From a bacterium (GTDB taxonomy: Bacteria; UBP18; UBA7526), in contig JAUWYL010000009.1 in assembly GCA_030615855.1 (NCBI GenBank), positions 1 to 38,512 of the forward strand: 38,512 bases of DNA, in the 5' to 3' direction. Shown in pieces: positions 7,295 to 15,426 of this stretch. Every line of letters begins with the position of its first letter. Positions within the stretch are counted from its first letter, which is position 1. The notes under the pieces are model-generated. The model was not told where the DNA came from. It worked only from the letters and a program-made list of their open reading frames with translations, and did no database searches. A program made the position numbers and the translations under genes.

Positions 7295-8530
7295 CTATTT
7301 CTCCTTTGCCGCCTTTGGCGGCACCCCGCCCTTTGGCGGTGGCGCTATCTTTGCCTTTACCTTTAGGGGAAGACTTAAGATTTCTATGAAGCCCTTGGCC
7401 AATTTCTGATCGAAGATATCTCCTTTGCCATAGGTGGCCAGGGCCTGGCTATAGAGAGAATAAGGAGACTTTCGACCAACGACAATACAATCTCCTTTAT
7501 AGAGTTTGAGCCTCACGGTTCCTGTGACGTTCTTCTGGGTCTTTTCAATGAATTCATCCAGGGCCTTCTTTAAGGGAGAATGCCACATCCCGCCATAGAT
7601 GAGTTCGCTGTACTTCTTATCGACCAGTGCTTTGAACTCTAACGTCTGGCAGGTAAGGGTTAAATTCTCCATCTCCTTGTGGGCCAGATAAAGAATCCTT
7701 CCTGCTGGTGCCTCGTATATCTCCCTGGACTTTATTCCTACCACCCGAGATTCAATATGATCTACACGACCGACTCCATTCGCTCCCCCAATCTCATTCA
7801 ACTTAGCGATCAAATCTATTGGTTTATATTCTTTACCATCTATCTTCTTGGGAATCCCATCCTCAAAGTCGATCTCTAAGTAGGTAGGCTTATCCGGTGC
7901 TTTCTCTGGTGAAGTAGTCAATTGATAGATCTCCCCTGGCGGCTCCCTCCAGGGGTCTTCTAAAACACCACACTCGATAGAGACTCCCCAGAGATTCCTA
8001 TCAATACTGTAGGGAATCTCTTTGGTTGTCTTTAAAGGAACATTATGCTTCTTGGCATAATCCATCTCCTCTTCCCTGGTCTTTAGTTCCCATTCCCGAA
8101 CTGGAGCAAGAACCTTCATATCCGGGGCTAAGGCACTAATTGAGATCTCGAAGCGCACCTGGTCATTTCCCTTACCAGTGCAACCGTGTGCCACAGCATC
8201 CGCCTTCTCTTCCTTAGCCACTTCTACTAATGATTCTGCGATCAATGGTCGGGATAAAGCAGTAGCCAATAGATACTTATCCTCATAGATGGCATTGGCA
8301 CATAATCCCTTGAAGACAAAGTCTTTTACAAACCTTACCTTCAAATCCTTTACCACTACCTTCTCTGCCCCGATCTTAGCTGCTCTCTCTTTGGCATCCT
8401 CTAAGTCTTCTCCCTGTCCCAAGTCAGCTAAAAGAGCAATTATCGGAACCTTATACTTCTCCTGTAACCACTTCAAGATTACAGAGGTATCCAGCCCCCC
8501 AGAATAAGCCAGAACAATCTTTTTAATCAT
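7295..8530 (-). CDS. argG: Argininosuccinate synthase
   Basis: ArgG joins citrulline and aspartate with ATP to argininosuccinate. The PP-loop AYSGGLDTSV (residues 8-17), the HGCTGKGNDQVRFE segment and ECGVLEDPW are diagnostic. The 411 residues end in a proline-lysine-rich tail, APPPKGGVPPKAAKEK, coded by a palindromic repeat (7308-7345) also found in argJ, so the last 16 residues are probably repeat-derived rather than ancestral. Its ATG shares one base with the argF stop (TAATG), indicating coupling. Confidence 0.97.
   Translation of the reverse strand: MIKKIVLAYSGGLDTSVILKWLQEKYKVPIIALLADLGQGEDLEDAKERAAKIGAEKVVVKDLKVRFVKDFVFKGLCANAIYEDKYLLATALSRPLIAESLVEVAKEEKADAVAHGCTGKGNDQVRFEISISALAPDMKVLAPVREWELKTREEEMDYAKKHNVPLKTTKEIPYSIDRNLWGVSIECGVLEDPWREPPGEIYQLTTSPEKAPDKPTYLEIDFEDGIPKKIDGKEYKPIDLIAKLNEIGGANGVGRVDHIESRVVGIKSREIYEAPAGRILYLAHKEMENLTLTCQTLEFKALVDKKYSELIYGGMWHSPLKKALDEFIEKTQKNVTGTVRLKLYKGDCIVVGRKSPYSLYSQALATYGKGDIFDQKLAKGFIEILSLPLKVKAKIAPPPKGGVPPKAAKEK
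7308..7345. repeat. GCCGCC/GGCGGC palindromic element forming the ArgG C-terminus
   Basis: The run begins GCCGCCTTTGGCGGCACCCC and continues with a second GCC...GGC arm and GGTGGCG. It shares its framework GCCGCCT..GGCGGCACCCCGC....GCGGTGGC with 19711-19744 in argJ. Both copies are translated in the same frame at their ends (PPxK at the start, AAK at the end). Confidence 0.75.
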
Positions 8531-9459
8531 TATTTTCCTCCCATCAAAAGTACTAAGATTGCTTTTTGGACGTGGAGCCGATTCTCTGCCTGGTCGAAGA
8601 CCACCGAATGCGGCCCATCCATCACCCCATCCGTAATCTCCTCTCCCCGATGGGCAGGGAGACAGTGCATGACAATACAGTCCTTCTTTGCCTTTGAAAC
8701 CAGCTCTTCGTTCACCTGATAGGGATAGAAGATGCTCCTTCGCTCTGCGGCTTCTTCCTCCTTCCCCATACTTGCCCAGACATCGGTGTAGATAACATCT
8801 GCATCCTTTACCGCCTCAGATGGGTCTTCAAGGATGTTTATCTTTGTACTACTTATCATGGCCTCACCGCTTGCCCTCCTCACCACTGTCTCATTCGGTT
8901 GATAGCGAGAGGGGCAGGCGAGAGAGAGTTCTATCCCCATCTTGGCCGCCCCATAGCACCAGGAGTTGGCAACATTATTCCCGTCACCGACATAGGCCAC
9001 CTTTAGTTTCTTGAGCCTTCCCTTCTTCTCTCTTATGGTATAGAGATCAGATAACACCTGGCAGGGGTGAAGAAGATCAGATAAGCCATTTATCACTGGA
9101 ATGGTACTATACTTAGCCAAATCCTCTACATCCTGATGGTCATAGGTCCTGATCATTATCCCGTCCACATAACGGGAGAGGGTAAGTGCCGTATCCTTAA
9201 TCGTCTCTCCCCTTCGCAGTTGCAGATCCTGGGCACTCAAGAATAGAGCATATCCTCCCAACTGGTACATTCCGGCCTCGAAGGAAACCCTGGTCCTGGT
9301 AGAGGGCTTCTGAAAGATCATGGCCAATGTCGTATCCAATAACAGAAGATGCTCCTTCCTCTTCTTATGCAATTTTTTTAACTTCTTTGTCAGTTTGAAT
9401 ATCTGATTAATCTCTTTTGGCGTCAAATCAGCAATAGAGATTAAATCTTTATGTTTCAT
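8530..9459 (-). CDS. argF: Ornithine carbamoyltransferase
   Basis: ArgF makes citrulline from ornithine and carbamoyl phosphate. The carbamoyl-phosphate loop KPSTRTRVSFE, the HPCQVLSDLYTI segment, the DVWASMGKEEE ornithine loop and the catalytic HCLPAHRGEEI are all visible in the right order in 309 residues. AAGGAGA precedes the ATG. The four-helix-bundle gene and ATGCGTT repeats separate it from argD, while argG overlaps its stop. Confidence 0.97.
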   Translation of the reverse strand: MKHKDLISIADLTPKEINQIFKLTKKLKKLHKKRKEHLLLLDTTLAMIFQKPSTRTRVSFEAGMYQLGGYALFLSAQDLQLRRGETIKDTALTLSRYVDGIMIRTYDHQDVEDLAKYSTIPVINGLSDLLHPCQVLSDLYTIREKKGRLKKLKVAYVGDGNNVANSWCYGAAKMGIELSLACPSRYQPNETVVRRASGEAMISSTKINILEDPSEAVKDADVIYTDVWASMGKEEEAAERRSIFYPYQVNEELVSKAKKDCIVMHCLPAHRGEEITDGVMDGPHSVVFDQAENRLHVQKAILVLLMGGK

Positions 9460-9492
9460 TGTTTTCTCCTTGGATCATAAGTTAACAAGAGA

Positions 9493-9529
9493 CGTTATGC
9501 GTTGATGCGTTTATGTGTTTATGCGTTAA
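9493..9529. repeat. ATGCGTT array downstream of the four-helix-bundle gene
   Basis: TTATGCG, TTGATGCG, TTTATGTG and TTTATGCG follow one another, ending in the TAA stop of the four-helix-bundle gene (9526-9528). A matching array lies on the other side of that gene at 9918-9947. Confidence 0.8.
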
Positions 9530-9903
9530 GTCATTTTGCATTTTGTCAAATATCTAATGTAACCGTTAAGCACTTTACGCGTTCTAATACACAGATTATA
9601 TAATTTTTGACACTCTTTCAAAGGAGCCTGCTTTAGATCTCTGGCGGCAATAATATGGTTTCTGGTTTCTTCTAACGAACCCCGGGCTATACGACAAGAA
9701 TGAATATTCTCCTGCCAGTGGTATCTGCCGAATCCTTCGGCTATATTAGCCCCCACAGAGGAAGAAGAACGCTTCAGCTGTGCTATGCGATTGTATTTTT
9801 CATCTTCTGGAAGATATTTGACAAACTTATACACTTCTAACATTACTTGATGGGCTAATTTCCAAGCATCCAGATCTTCAAAATTGTCTATCTTTCCTAG
9901 CAT
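9526..9903 (-). CDS. Four-helix bundle protein (23S rRNA intervening-sequence protein family)
   Basis: This 125-residue protein matches the family first described in 23S rRNA intervening sequences and later found free in many genomes; its function is unknown. Visible family features are DLDAWKLAHQVMLEVYK near the N-terminus, LKRSSSSVGANIAEGFGR (around 44-61) and an SLEETRNHI helix. The helices suggest an all-alpha oligomer. It sits between argD and argF without relation to arginine synthesis, and both borders are arrays of the word ATGCGTT; its stop codon TAA belongs to the downstream array. It looks like an inserted cassette. Confidence 0.9.
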   Translation of the reverse strand: MLGKIDNFEDLDAWKLAHQVMLEVYKFVKYLPEDEKYNRIAQLKRSSSSVGANIAEGFGRYHWQENIHSCRIARGSLEETRNHIIAARDLKQAPLKECQKLYNLCIRTRKVLNGYIRYLTKCKMT

Positions 9904-9917
9904 TCTTCTCTCCTTTT

Positions 9918-9947
9918 CGCATCAACGCATTTCGCATTAACGCATTC
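9918..9947. repeat. AACGCAT array between argD and the four-helix-bundle gene
   Basis: GCATCAACGCATTTCGCATT followed by AACGCATT mirrors the array at 9493-9529 in the same word. The last codons of argD (Gly-Met-Arg-stop) are written in this repeat. Confidence 0.8.
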
Positions 9948-11124
9948 CGATCTTGCTAAATACTTCATCCAATACATCGATTACTCTATCTATTTCTTTT
10001 TTGGTTACAATCAAAGGTGGGACAAACCTCAGGACCTTATCTACGGTGCAGTTGATAAGGATCCCCTTCTCCTGACATTTACTAACAATATCCTTTCCTT
10101 CAAAATCCAATTCTACACCAATCATCAAACCCTTTCCCCGAACATTTTTAATAAAAGAATATTTCTTTTTAAGTTCTTTCAATTTTTCTATAAAATAATT
10201 GCCTACTTGGACGGCGTTTTCTATTAGTTTCTCCTCCAAAATGGCCTCCATCGCTGCACGGGCCGCGTTACAGGCAAGAGGATTGCCCCCGAAGGTAGAG
10301 GCATGGTCACCCGGAGAGAAATAAGAGGCGATCTTATCTTTAGTAATTATACAACCGATGGGAAAGCCTCCTCCCAGGCTCTTGGCCAAGGTCATAATAT
10401 CTGGCTCTATCCCATAATGCTCATAAGAGAATAACTTCCCTGTCCTTCCCATCCCGCACTGAATCTCATCCAAGATGAGTAAAAGGTTATTCTCATCACA
10501 CAACTTTCGAATACCTTTTAGATAATCATCTTTAGCAACATTTATTCCGCCTTCTCCTTGAATGGGTTCTAACATTATAGCCACCGTTCGACTGCTAATG
10601 ACTTCTTCTACTTTCTCCAAGTTATTAAAAGGAACGATCTTAAATCCCGGGGCTAAGGGGGCATAACCTTTTCTATACTTCTCCTGTCCAGTAGCGGTTA
10701 AGGTAGCCAATGTCCTTCCATGGAAGGAGCCCTCCATACAGATTATTTCATACCTCTTTCCCTTTCCATATTTGCGAGAGAGTTTTATGGCTGCCTCGTT
10801 GGCCTCTGCCCCACTATTACAGAAGAAGGACTTATCCCCAAATGAGTTCTCTGCCAATAGTTTTGCTAACTTTACTTGAGGCTCAATGTAATAGAGATTT
10901 GAAATATGCATTAACTGGCTAACTTGCTGCTGAATGGCCTTCACCACCTTTGAATGGCAATGACCCAATCCATTTACCGCAATCCCGGCCACGAAGTCTA
11001 GATACTCTTTCCCTTCACTATCCCAGACCTTTGTCCCCCTTCCCTTAACCAGGACCAGAGGAGCCCTCTTATAGGTATGAATCACATATTTTTCGTCTAA
11101 CTTCTTTACTTCTTCTGTCTTCAC
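9937..11124 (-). CDS. argD: Acetylornithine aminotransferase
   Basis: ArgD transfers an amino group from glutamate to N-acetylglutamate semialdehyde with PLP. Motifs of class III aminotransferases are present: LDFVAGIAVNGLGH, NSGAEANEAAIKLSRKYG, EPIQGEGGI, LILDEIQCGMGRTG and the PLP lysine in TLAKSLGGGFPIG. The 395-residue length is normal; it may also act on succinyl-diaminopimelate, as some ArgD enzymes do. It starts with GTG at 11124, inside the terminal repeat of the element at 11123-11233, and its last codons lie in an ATGCGTT repeat, so both ends of the gene have been shaped by repeats. Confidence 0.95.
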   Translation of the reverse strand: MKTEEVKKLDEKYVIHTYKRAPLVLVKGRGTKVWDSEGKEYLDFVAGIAVNGLGHCHSKVVKAIQQQVSQLMHISNLYYIEPQVKLAKLLAENSFGDKSFFCNSGAEANEAAIKLSRKYGKGKRYEIICMEGSFHGRTLATLTATGQEKYRKGYAPLAPGFKIVPFNNLEKVEEVISSRTVAIMLEPIQGEGGINVAKDDYLKGIRKLCDENNLLLILDEIQCGMGRTGKLFSYEHYGIEPDIMTLAKSLGGGFPIGCIITKDKIASYFSPGDHASTFGGNPLACNAARAAMEAILEEKLIENAVQVGNYFIEKLKELKKKYSFIKNVRGKGLMIGVELDFEGKDIVSKCQEKGILINCTVDKVLRFVPPLIVTKKEIDRVIDVLDEVFSKIGMR

Positions 11125-11233
11125 CCCGCACCTTCTCCGAATCCTATTATTTTTATTTAACTACTGTGCTAACCTCTATGTCCCCCCATACCCTCTTATT
11201 AAGAATATGATTGAATATAAGAAGGTGCGGGGT
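11123..11233 (-). repeat. 111-bp element with 14-bp inverted ends, copy 2, overlapping the argD start
   Basis: The same ends as copy 1 (ACCCCGCACCTTCT and its reverse complement) enclose a nearly identical AT-rich interior. One end abuts the argB stop codon (11234-11236); the other contains the Shine-Dalgarno AGAAGG and the GTG of argD. Pairing of the two ends in RNA would hide this ribosome-binding site. Confidence 0.8.
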
Positions 11234-12085
11234 TTACTTCACAATCTCTGTTCCGATTCCTTTGTCGGTATAGATCTCTAAGAGAAGGGAATGGGGGATG
11301 CGACCATCTATGATGTGGGTCTTGGCTACCCCGGCCTTCAGGGCAGTGATGCAGGCCTTCACCTTGGGAATCATCCCGGCCTCGATGACTCCCTTTTCTA
11401 TCAACTTCTTAGCATCCTTAATCTTCAAGGTAGGTAAAAGAGTTTTGCCTTTATAGATACCCTTGACATCTGTTAAAAGAACCAATTTGTGGGCCTTCAA
11501 GGCGCTAGCGAGCTCTCCGGCAACCAGATCAGCATTCATATTATAGGTATGACCATCCTTGCCTGCTCCTATGGGAGAAATGACGGGAATGAAGTCCTGT
11601 TTGCCTAAGACATCTATGATGCCCGGATTAATGGATTCCACCTCTCCCACATAACCCATATCTTCACCTTTTTCGCCTAAGAGCTTCTTTGCCCGGATGA
11701 GGTTTCCATCTTTGCCACTTAGTCCGGCAGCATTCCCTCCGTTCTCATTGATTAGTTTCACGATCTCGGAGTTTATCTTGCCATCCAAGACCATCTCTAC
11801 GATTTCCGCTGTCTCCTTATCCGTAACCCTCAGCCCCTTGATGAACTCTGGCTTCTTGCCCAATTTCTTCATGAGTTCTGAGATCTGAGTCCCTCCCCCA
11901 TGAACCACGATCGGGTGCATACCCACATATTCCATGAAGATAATATCCTGGATGACGCTTCGCTTCAGATCCTCATGGATCATGGCGCTTCCCCCATATT
12001 TAATGACTACTGTCTTATCGTAGAAGGATTTGATATAGGGTAGAGCCTCCATCAAGACCTTTGCTTTCTTTATCGCCTCTTTCAT
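11234..12085 (-). CDS. argB: Acetylglutamate kinase
   Basis: ArgB phosphorylates N-acetylglutamate. The amino-acid-kinase pattern is clear: VVIKYGGSAM, VVHGGGTQIS, RVTDKETAEIVEMVL, GLSGKDGNLI, and NADLVAGELASAL, followed by LLTDVKGIY. Starting at the ATG at 12085 gives 283 residues. The frame is open seven codons further to a GTG, but those codons are CAGATTAACACAG-type repeat and have no counterpart in the family. The stop touches the inverted-repeat element preceding argD. Confidence 0.95.
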   Translation of the reverse strand: MKEAIKKAKVLMEALPYIKSFYDKTVVIKYGGSAMIHEDLKRSVIQDIIFMEYVGMHPIVVHGGGTQISELMKKLGKKPEFIKGLRVTDKETAEIVEMVLDGKINSEIVKLINENGGNAAGLSGKDGNLIRAKKLLGEKGEDMGYVGEVESINPGIIDVLGKQDFIPVISPIGAGKDGHTYNMNADLVAGELASALKAHKLVLLTDVKGIYKGKTLLPTLKIKDAKKLIEKGVIEAGMIPKVKACITALKAGVAKTHIIDGRIPHSLLLEIYTDKGIGTEIVK

Positions 12086-12090
12086 CTTTA

Positions 12091-12131
12091 CACCACAGAT
12101 TAACACAGATTAATTACAGATACTCACAGAT
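12091..12131. repeat. CACAGATTAA array upstream of argB
   Basis: Four degenerate copies of (A)CACAGATTAA lie between LemA and argB. This is the CAGATT variant of the CGGATT repeat seen elsewhere in the window. Confidence 0.7.
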
Positions 12132-12165
12132 CATTAAGCGGGTGACTCGGCAGATTTCTGTACTT

Positions 12166-12717
12166 TTAAAATTTTACTTCAGGAGCCCGCCTTACAGAAA
12201 CATCCTCTATCTCAAAGAACTCTGCCTTCTTGAAATTGAAGAGATTGGCGATGATCCTGTTAGGGAAGCGCTGAATGGCGATATTGAGTTTCGCCGTCCA
12301 ATCGTTGTAGTGGTTTCGGGCGAAGGATACCCTGTTCTCTGTTGAGGTAAGTTCTTCATGCAAGGTAAGCATATTCTGATTGGCCTTCAGATCGGGATAA
12401 TTCTCCACTACCGCGAAGAGGCTCTTTAGGGTCTGGGTGAGGAAATTCTCTGCCTTGGCCTGGTCCTGGACCCCAGAGGCACTGATCGCCTGGCTGCGGG
12501 CCTTGATCACGTTCTCCAGAACCTCCCGCTCATGCTTCAGATATCCCTTGGCCGTCTCCACCAGATTGGGGATAAGGTCATACCTCCTCTTAAGTTGGAC
12601 GTCGATCCCTGCCCAAGCATTCTTCAAGTGAGCCCGAAGGGAGATAAGGCGATTATAGGTAATGACTGCCCAGAGTATCGGGATAATAACGACCACTATC
12701 AAAACATAAATAATCAT
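12166..12717 (-). CDS. LemA family membrane protein
   Basis: LemA proteins are small membrane-anchored proteins of unknown biochemical role. The 183 residues have one N-terminal membrane helix (about 2-20, ending ITYNRL) and a long helical domain with the family segment NAWAGIDVQLKRRYDLIPNL (38-57), then NLTxxL-like helices and VSFARNHYNDWTAKLN. The start ATG at 12717 has AAGGAGG just upstream. The next gene upstream is an M48 protease, a pairing common for lemA and htpX-like genes. Confidence 0.92.
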   Translation of the reverse strand: MIIYVLIVVVIIPILWAVITYNRLISLRAHLKNAWAGIDVQLKRRYDLIPNLVETAKGYLKHEREVLENVIKARSQAISASGVQDQAKAENFLTQTLKSLFAVVENYPDLKANQNMLTLHEELTSTENRVSFARNHYNDWTAKLNIAIQRFPNRIIANLFNFKKAEFFEIEDVSVRRAPEVKF

Positions 12718-12730
12718 AAGTCACCTCCTT

Positions 12731-12862
12731 AAACACGGATTTCTTACTTCACTTACTGCTTGAGTTTAAAAACACGGATTACACGATGCACTTCGTTGGC
12801 ATCGTAGGGTGCTTGAATAAATCAGGCAACGCCACGGATAAAATCTTAGACGCAGATTCAAA
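12731..12862. repeat. CGGATT repeats with a shared spacer core between M48 protease and LemA genes
   Basis: ACACGGATTT (12733) and ACACGGATTA (12771) flank a spacer with the core CTTACTGCTTGAG, which recurs in reversed orientation at 19895-19930. A small hairpin (GATGC...GCATC near 12785-12805), CCACGGATAA and GACGCAGATT follow. Confidence 0.75.
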
Positions 12863-12877
12863 TTCCGTTGCTTCAGA

Positions 12878-14563
12878 TTAGGCTATTTTCTTTCCTGCCA
12901 AATTATTCTCTATGGCGCACTGGAGGATCGCCAGTTCATCCTTATCGAACCAGGTTGCCTGGCATCCATAACATCTGTCCACCTCAATGGGATAGGCCAG
13001 GCTGTAGAAAGTGCGGCGCATCTCTTTAAGGCAGCTGGGACACTTGAGTTGAGGGAATTCTTTGGGCAATTTTTTCCACCTCTTGATGGTATACCTCTTA
13101 ACGTTCTTACCCACCATTTCCTTAGCCAACTTCAGTATGCGCTCCAAGAATACTCTTTCCTCTCTCAGTAGGATGCGTGCTACCTTATCATTCTCTAAAA
13201 ATTTACCCCCGCAGAACATGCAGCGATATACCGTTGTGCCCTCATATTCTTTCTCCAGGAGACACTGATTACATCTGGGACATCTCAGATTTCCGGTCGT
13301 TCTTCCTCTGATGCGCTTGGCGAGCATCTTGGAAAGTGAGGGATTCCGGAAGGCACGCTCCGCCTTTCCCTTGCCCTTTTGATATACCCAGGAGCTAGGC
13401 CTAAACCAGGAGAGGGCAACAAGCTGGGGCAGGGTATAGGGACCTTTCCAATTTCCCTCTTTATCGTGTGCATACCAGCTGCCTCTCCCTAAAGAGACCT
13501 TTTTAGGGGCCCTCCTCGCCTTCTTTAATCTTTTCTTGGCCTTTCTCTTCTCCTCCAAAACCCGGATCTCGCTATGGGCCATAGCGAGCAGTATCTTTAT
13601 TCTCTTACTTATTGGAGGATGAGTAGAGAAGAGGTCAGCCCATAACCCTTCACTCTCATCGAGTTCGTTTGCTCTGGGGTTCATAATGAAGAGGGATTCC
13701 AGACCATCCCCAATATCGCCTGAGCCCCTCCAATTTCTGGAGATCTCATAAAGGGCTTCTGCTAAACCTAAGGGATTTCGGTTAATGCGGACTGCTGTGG
13801 CATCGGCGCGATACTCCCTCTGCCGGGAGATGGTGAGCTTTATGAAGCGAGCCATACCCTGGAGAATGGAGAGAGTGAGATAGGTTACCACCGCCAAGGC
13901 CATTACCTGGGCACCCGCCCTCCCATAGTAGCGCCTCCCCCTACTCTCAAGTTGATTCCTTATCTTAGAAAGAATCAGGGCATAGACTCCGAAGAGGGAA
14001 CAGGTAATGGTATTCTGAAGGCAGTCCCCCTGAGCGATATGGGCTGTCTCGTGGGCTACTACGGCCTCCAATTGCGATCGATTCAGCCTTGAGATGAGGC
14101 CCTCGGTTACCCCGATAATTGCATTATTATCAAAGTCCGCCAGGGCGAAGGCATTCATTGCCAAAGTGGGCAAGACCATCCCTCTTATCTGGTAGCGGCT
14201 ACCAATGGCAACCGAGGCCTCTTCTACAATATTCCTCAGCCTCTGATGGTAGCGGTCCTTTCTATCTAAGGGCTTTGCTCCCAGACGCAGGATGAACTTC
14301 CCCAATAATCTGTTTAAAGAGAAGCGCAGATGGATTATGGCCGCCACTAAAGAGACGAAAAAGATAAATAGAATCTGAATCGGGGTTAGAGCAAAGCGAA
14401 TACTAAGACCTGGGTGAGATAATGCTATTCTAAATGTTATAAAGAATTTCAGGATATAGCCGAGTATTAAAGCGGTCAAAAAATAAAAGACAATTAAAAT
14501 GGCGAAGAGAAGGAATATCCTATAGCTTTTCTCTTGTTCTATCTCTACATAAGTAAGTGCCAT
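12878..14563 (-). CDS. M48 family zinc metalloprotease fused to GYF_2-like and zinc-ribbon domains
   Basis: This 561-residue protein joins an HtpX-like membrane protease to extra C-terminal domains. Two membrane helices lie near 15-45 and 62-80. The zinc site is HETAH (171-175), with a candidate third ligand in REYRADA (249-255), and further hydrophobic segments lie around 186-200 and 218-240. A basic linker (about 337-357) leads to a GYF_2-like unit (WYAHDKEG, GPYTLPQLVAL, SSWVYQKG; about 363-397). Then two zinc-ribbon units follow, CPRCxxC...CMFCGG (428-453) and CPSC...CYGC (508-534), resembling zf-TFIIB. A role in membrane protein quality control is inferred from HtpX. LemA follows downstream. 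Confidence 0.9.
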   Translation of the reverse strand: MALTYVEIEQEKSYRIFLLFAILIVFYFLTALILGYILKFFITFRIALSHPGLSIRFALTPIQILFIFFVSLVAAIIHLRFSLNRLLGKFILRLGAKPLDRKDRYHQRLRNIVEEASVAIGSRYQIRGMVLPTLAMNAFALADFDNNAIIGVTEGLISRLNRSQLEAVVAHETAHIAQGDCLQNTITCSLFGVYALILSKIRNQLESRGRRYYGRAGAQVMALAVVTYLTLSILQGMARFIKLTISRQREYRADATAVRINRNPLGLAEALYEISRNWRGSGDIGDGLESLFIMNPRANELDESEGLWADLFSTHPPISKRIKILLAMAHSEIRVLEEKRKAKKRLKKARRAPKKVSLGRGSWYAHDKEGNWKGPYTLPQLVALSWFRPSSWVYQKGKGKAERAFRNPSLSKMLAKRIRGRTTGNLRCPRCNQCLLEKEYEGTTVYRCMFCGGKFLENDKVARILLREERVFLERILKLAKEMVGKNVKRYTIKRWKKLPKEFPQLKCPSCLKEMRRTFYSLAYPIEVDRCYGCQATWFDKDELAILQCAIENNLAGKKIA

Positions 14564-14601
14564 CTTAGAAAATTTTCTTATCTTTCATTTTTTATAAAGC
14601 A

Positions 14602-14690
14602 TCTGCGGTCATTGCTTAATATTTATGCTCTCTCGGATGCCAGCGAAGCGCATCCGGCATCTGCGTTGATATCTGCGATAATCTGCGTCT
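14602..14690. repeat. ATCTGCG repeats and a hairpin next to tRNA-Glu
   Basis: The word ATCTGCG occurs at least five times between the M48 gene and the tRNA, together with a hairpin CGGATGC...GCATCCG near 14633-14655. It is another local variant of the short-word repeats of this genome. Confidence 0.65.
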
Positions 14691-14768
14691 TGGTAGCGCG
14701 TAGGGGATTCGAACCCCTGATCTCCGCCTTGAGAGGGCGGCGTCTTAAACCAGCTGGACTAACGCGCC
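14691..14768 (-). tRNA. tRNA-Glu (anticodon CUC)
   Basis: The minus strand folds into a complete cloverleaf of 78 nt with encoded CCA. The anticodon stem CCGCC/GGCGG encloses loop CTCTCAA, giving anticodon CUC. The T arm is AGGGG-TTCGAAT-CCCCT, the acceptor stem GGCGCGT pairs with ACGCGCT apart from a G1-U72 wobble, and the discriminator is A. The 5' half plus one base, up to U33, is duplicated at 15427-15462. Confidence 0.9.
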
Positions 14769-14793
14769 ATCTAAAAATTAGTTATTACTAAGT

Positions 14794-15393
14794 TTACTCT
14801 TTTCTAACATCTTCTTGAATATCTTGAACAAATTTAGCTAATTGACTTTTTGCTTTTTTGCTTCTATTAGAAATAAAATAAACATTTGTTTTTAAATATT
14901 GTCCAATCTGATACATCTCAAAATCACAGGTAAGGATTTTAGCTTTAAGTTGTTTACCTTCTGTTAATATTATAAAATCATTTAACTCAACATGTTTAAC
15001 TTTTCTTTTTCTTGGATACTCATCATATTTTTCTATGACCGAATCAATAGTTAATGGTGTACCACCCCACCTTATTGGTGGCCCTATTTTTGTAAGAACG
15101 GGTTTAAATTTTTTCATAAGTGTCATTTTTGGGCTTAAACGATACCCTTTTCTAAAGTATTCAATAAATTCAAAAAATGCGCTATGACTTACATATAATC
15201 CTATTCTATCCTTATACTGCCGTAGAAAATTGATTGCGGCCCAAACATCTCGGTGGTGGTGGTGTGAAGAATCACACAGAGGTATCAATATTGAGGTATC
15301 TAACAATACTTTTATTTCTTTCTTTTTTGTTCTTATTTTTCTGGGCCGTGAGCCCTTTGTTAGTGGTACTTTTTTATTGCTTGTCTTTGCCAT
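14794..15393 (-). CDS. PIN-domain-like protein (putative RNase)
   Basis: About 199 residues. After a basic N-terminus, the segment KVLLDTSILIPLCD matches the first PIN strand with its conserved Asp; HSAFFEFIEYF could give the second acidic residue and KAKILTCDFEMYQIGQYL the third, as in PIN nucleases. SSHHHHRDVW near 38-47 is unusual. I start at ATG 15393, with AGAGGTG upstream, rather than at a GTG three codons earlier. The gene is much richer in A and T than the biosynthetic genes around it. It lies between the intact tRNA-Glu and a copy of that tRNA's 5' half, so it probably arrived as an insertion. No antitoxin-like gene adjoins it. Target unknown. Confidence 0.65.
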   Translation of the reverse strand: MAKTSNKKVPLTKGSRPRKIRTKKKEIKVLLDTSILIPLCDSSHHHHRDVWAAINFLRQYKDRIGLYVSHSAFFEFIEYFRKGYRLSPKMTLMKKFKPVLTKIGPPIRWGGTPLTIDSVIEKYDEYPRKRKVKHVELNDFIILTEGKQLKAKILTCDFEMYQIGQYLKTNVYFISNRSKKAKSQLAKFVQDIQEDVRKE

Positions 15394-15426
15394 CCCATAC
15401 ACCTCTTAATAATCTTGATAGTTTGT

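Noticed and set aside
8864-8885. GC-rich segment in argF encoding VVRRASGEAMISST, considered as another repeat insert
   Set aside because: The length of this region equals that of ordinary ArgF proteins, and no repeated word is visible; it is not counted among the insertions.
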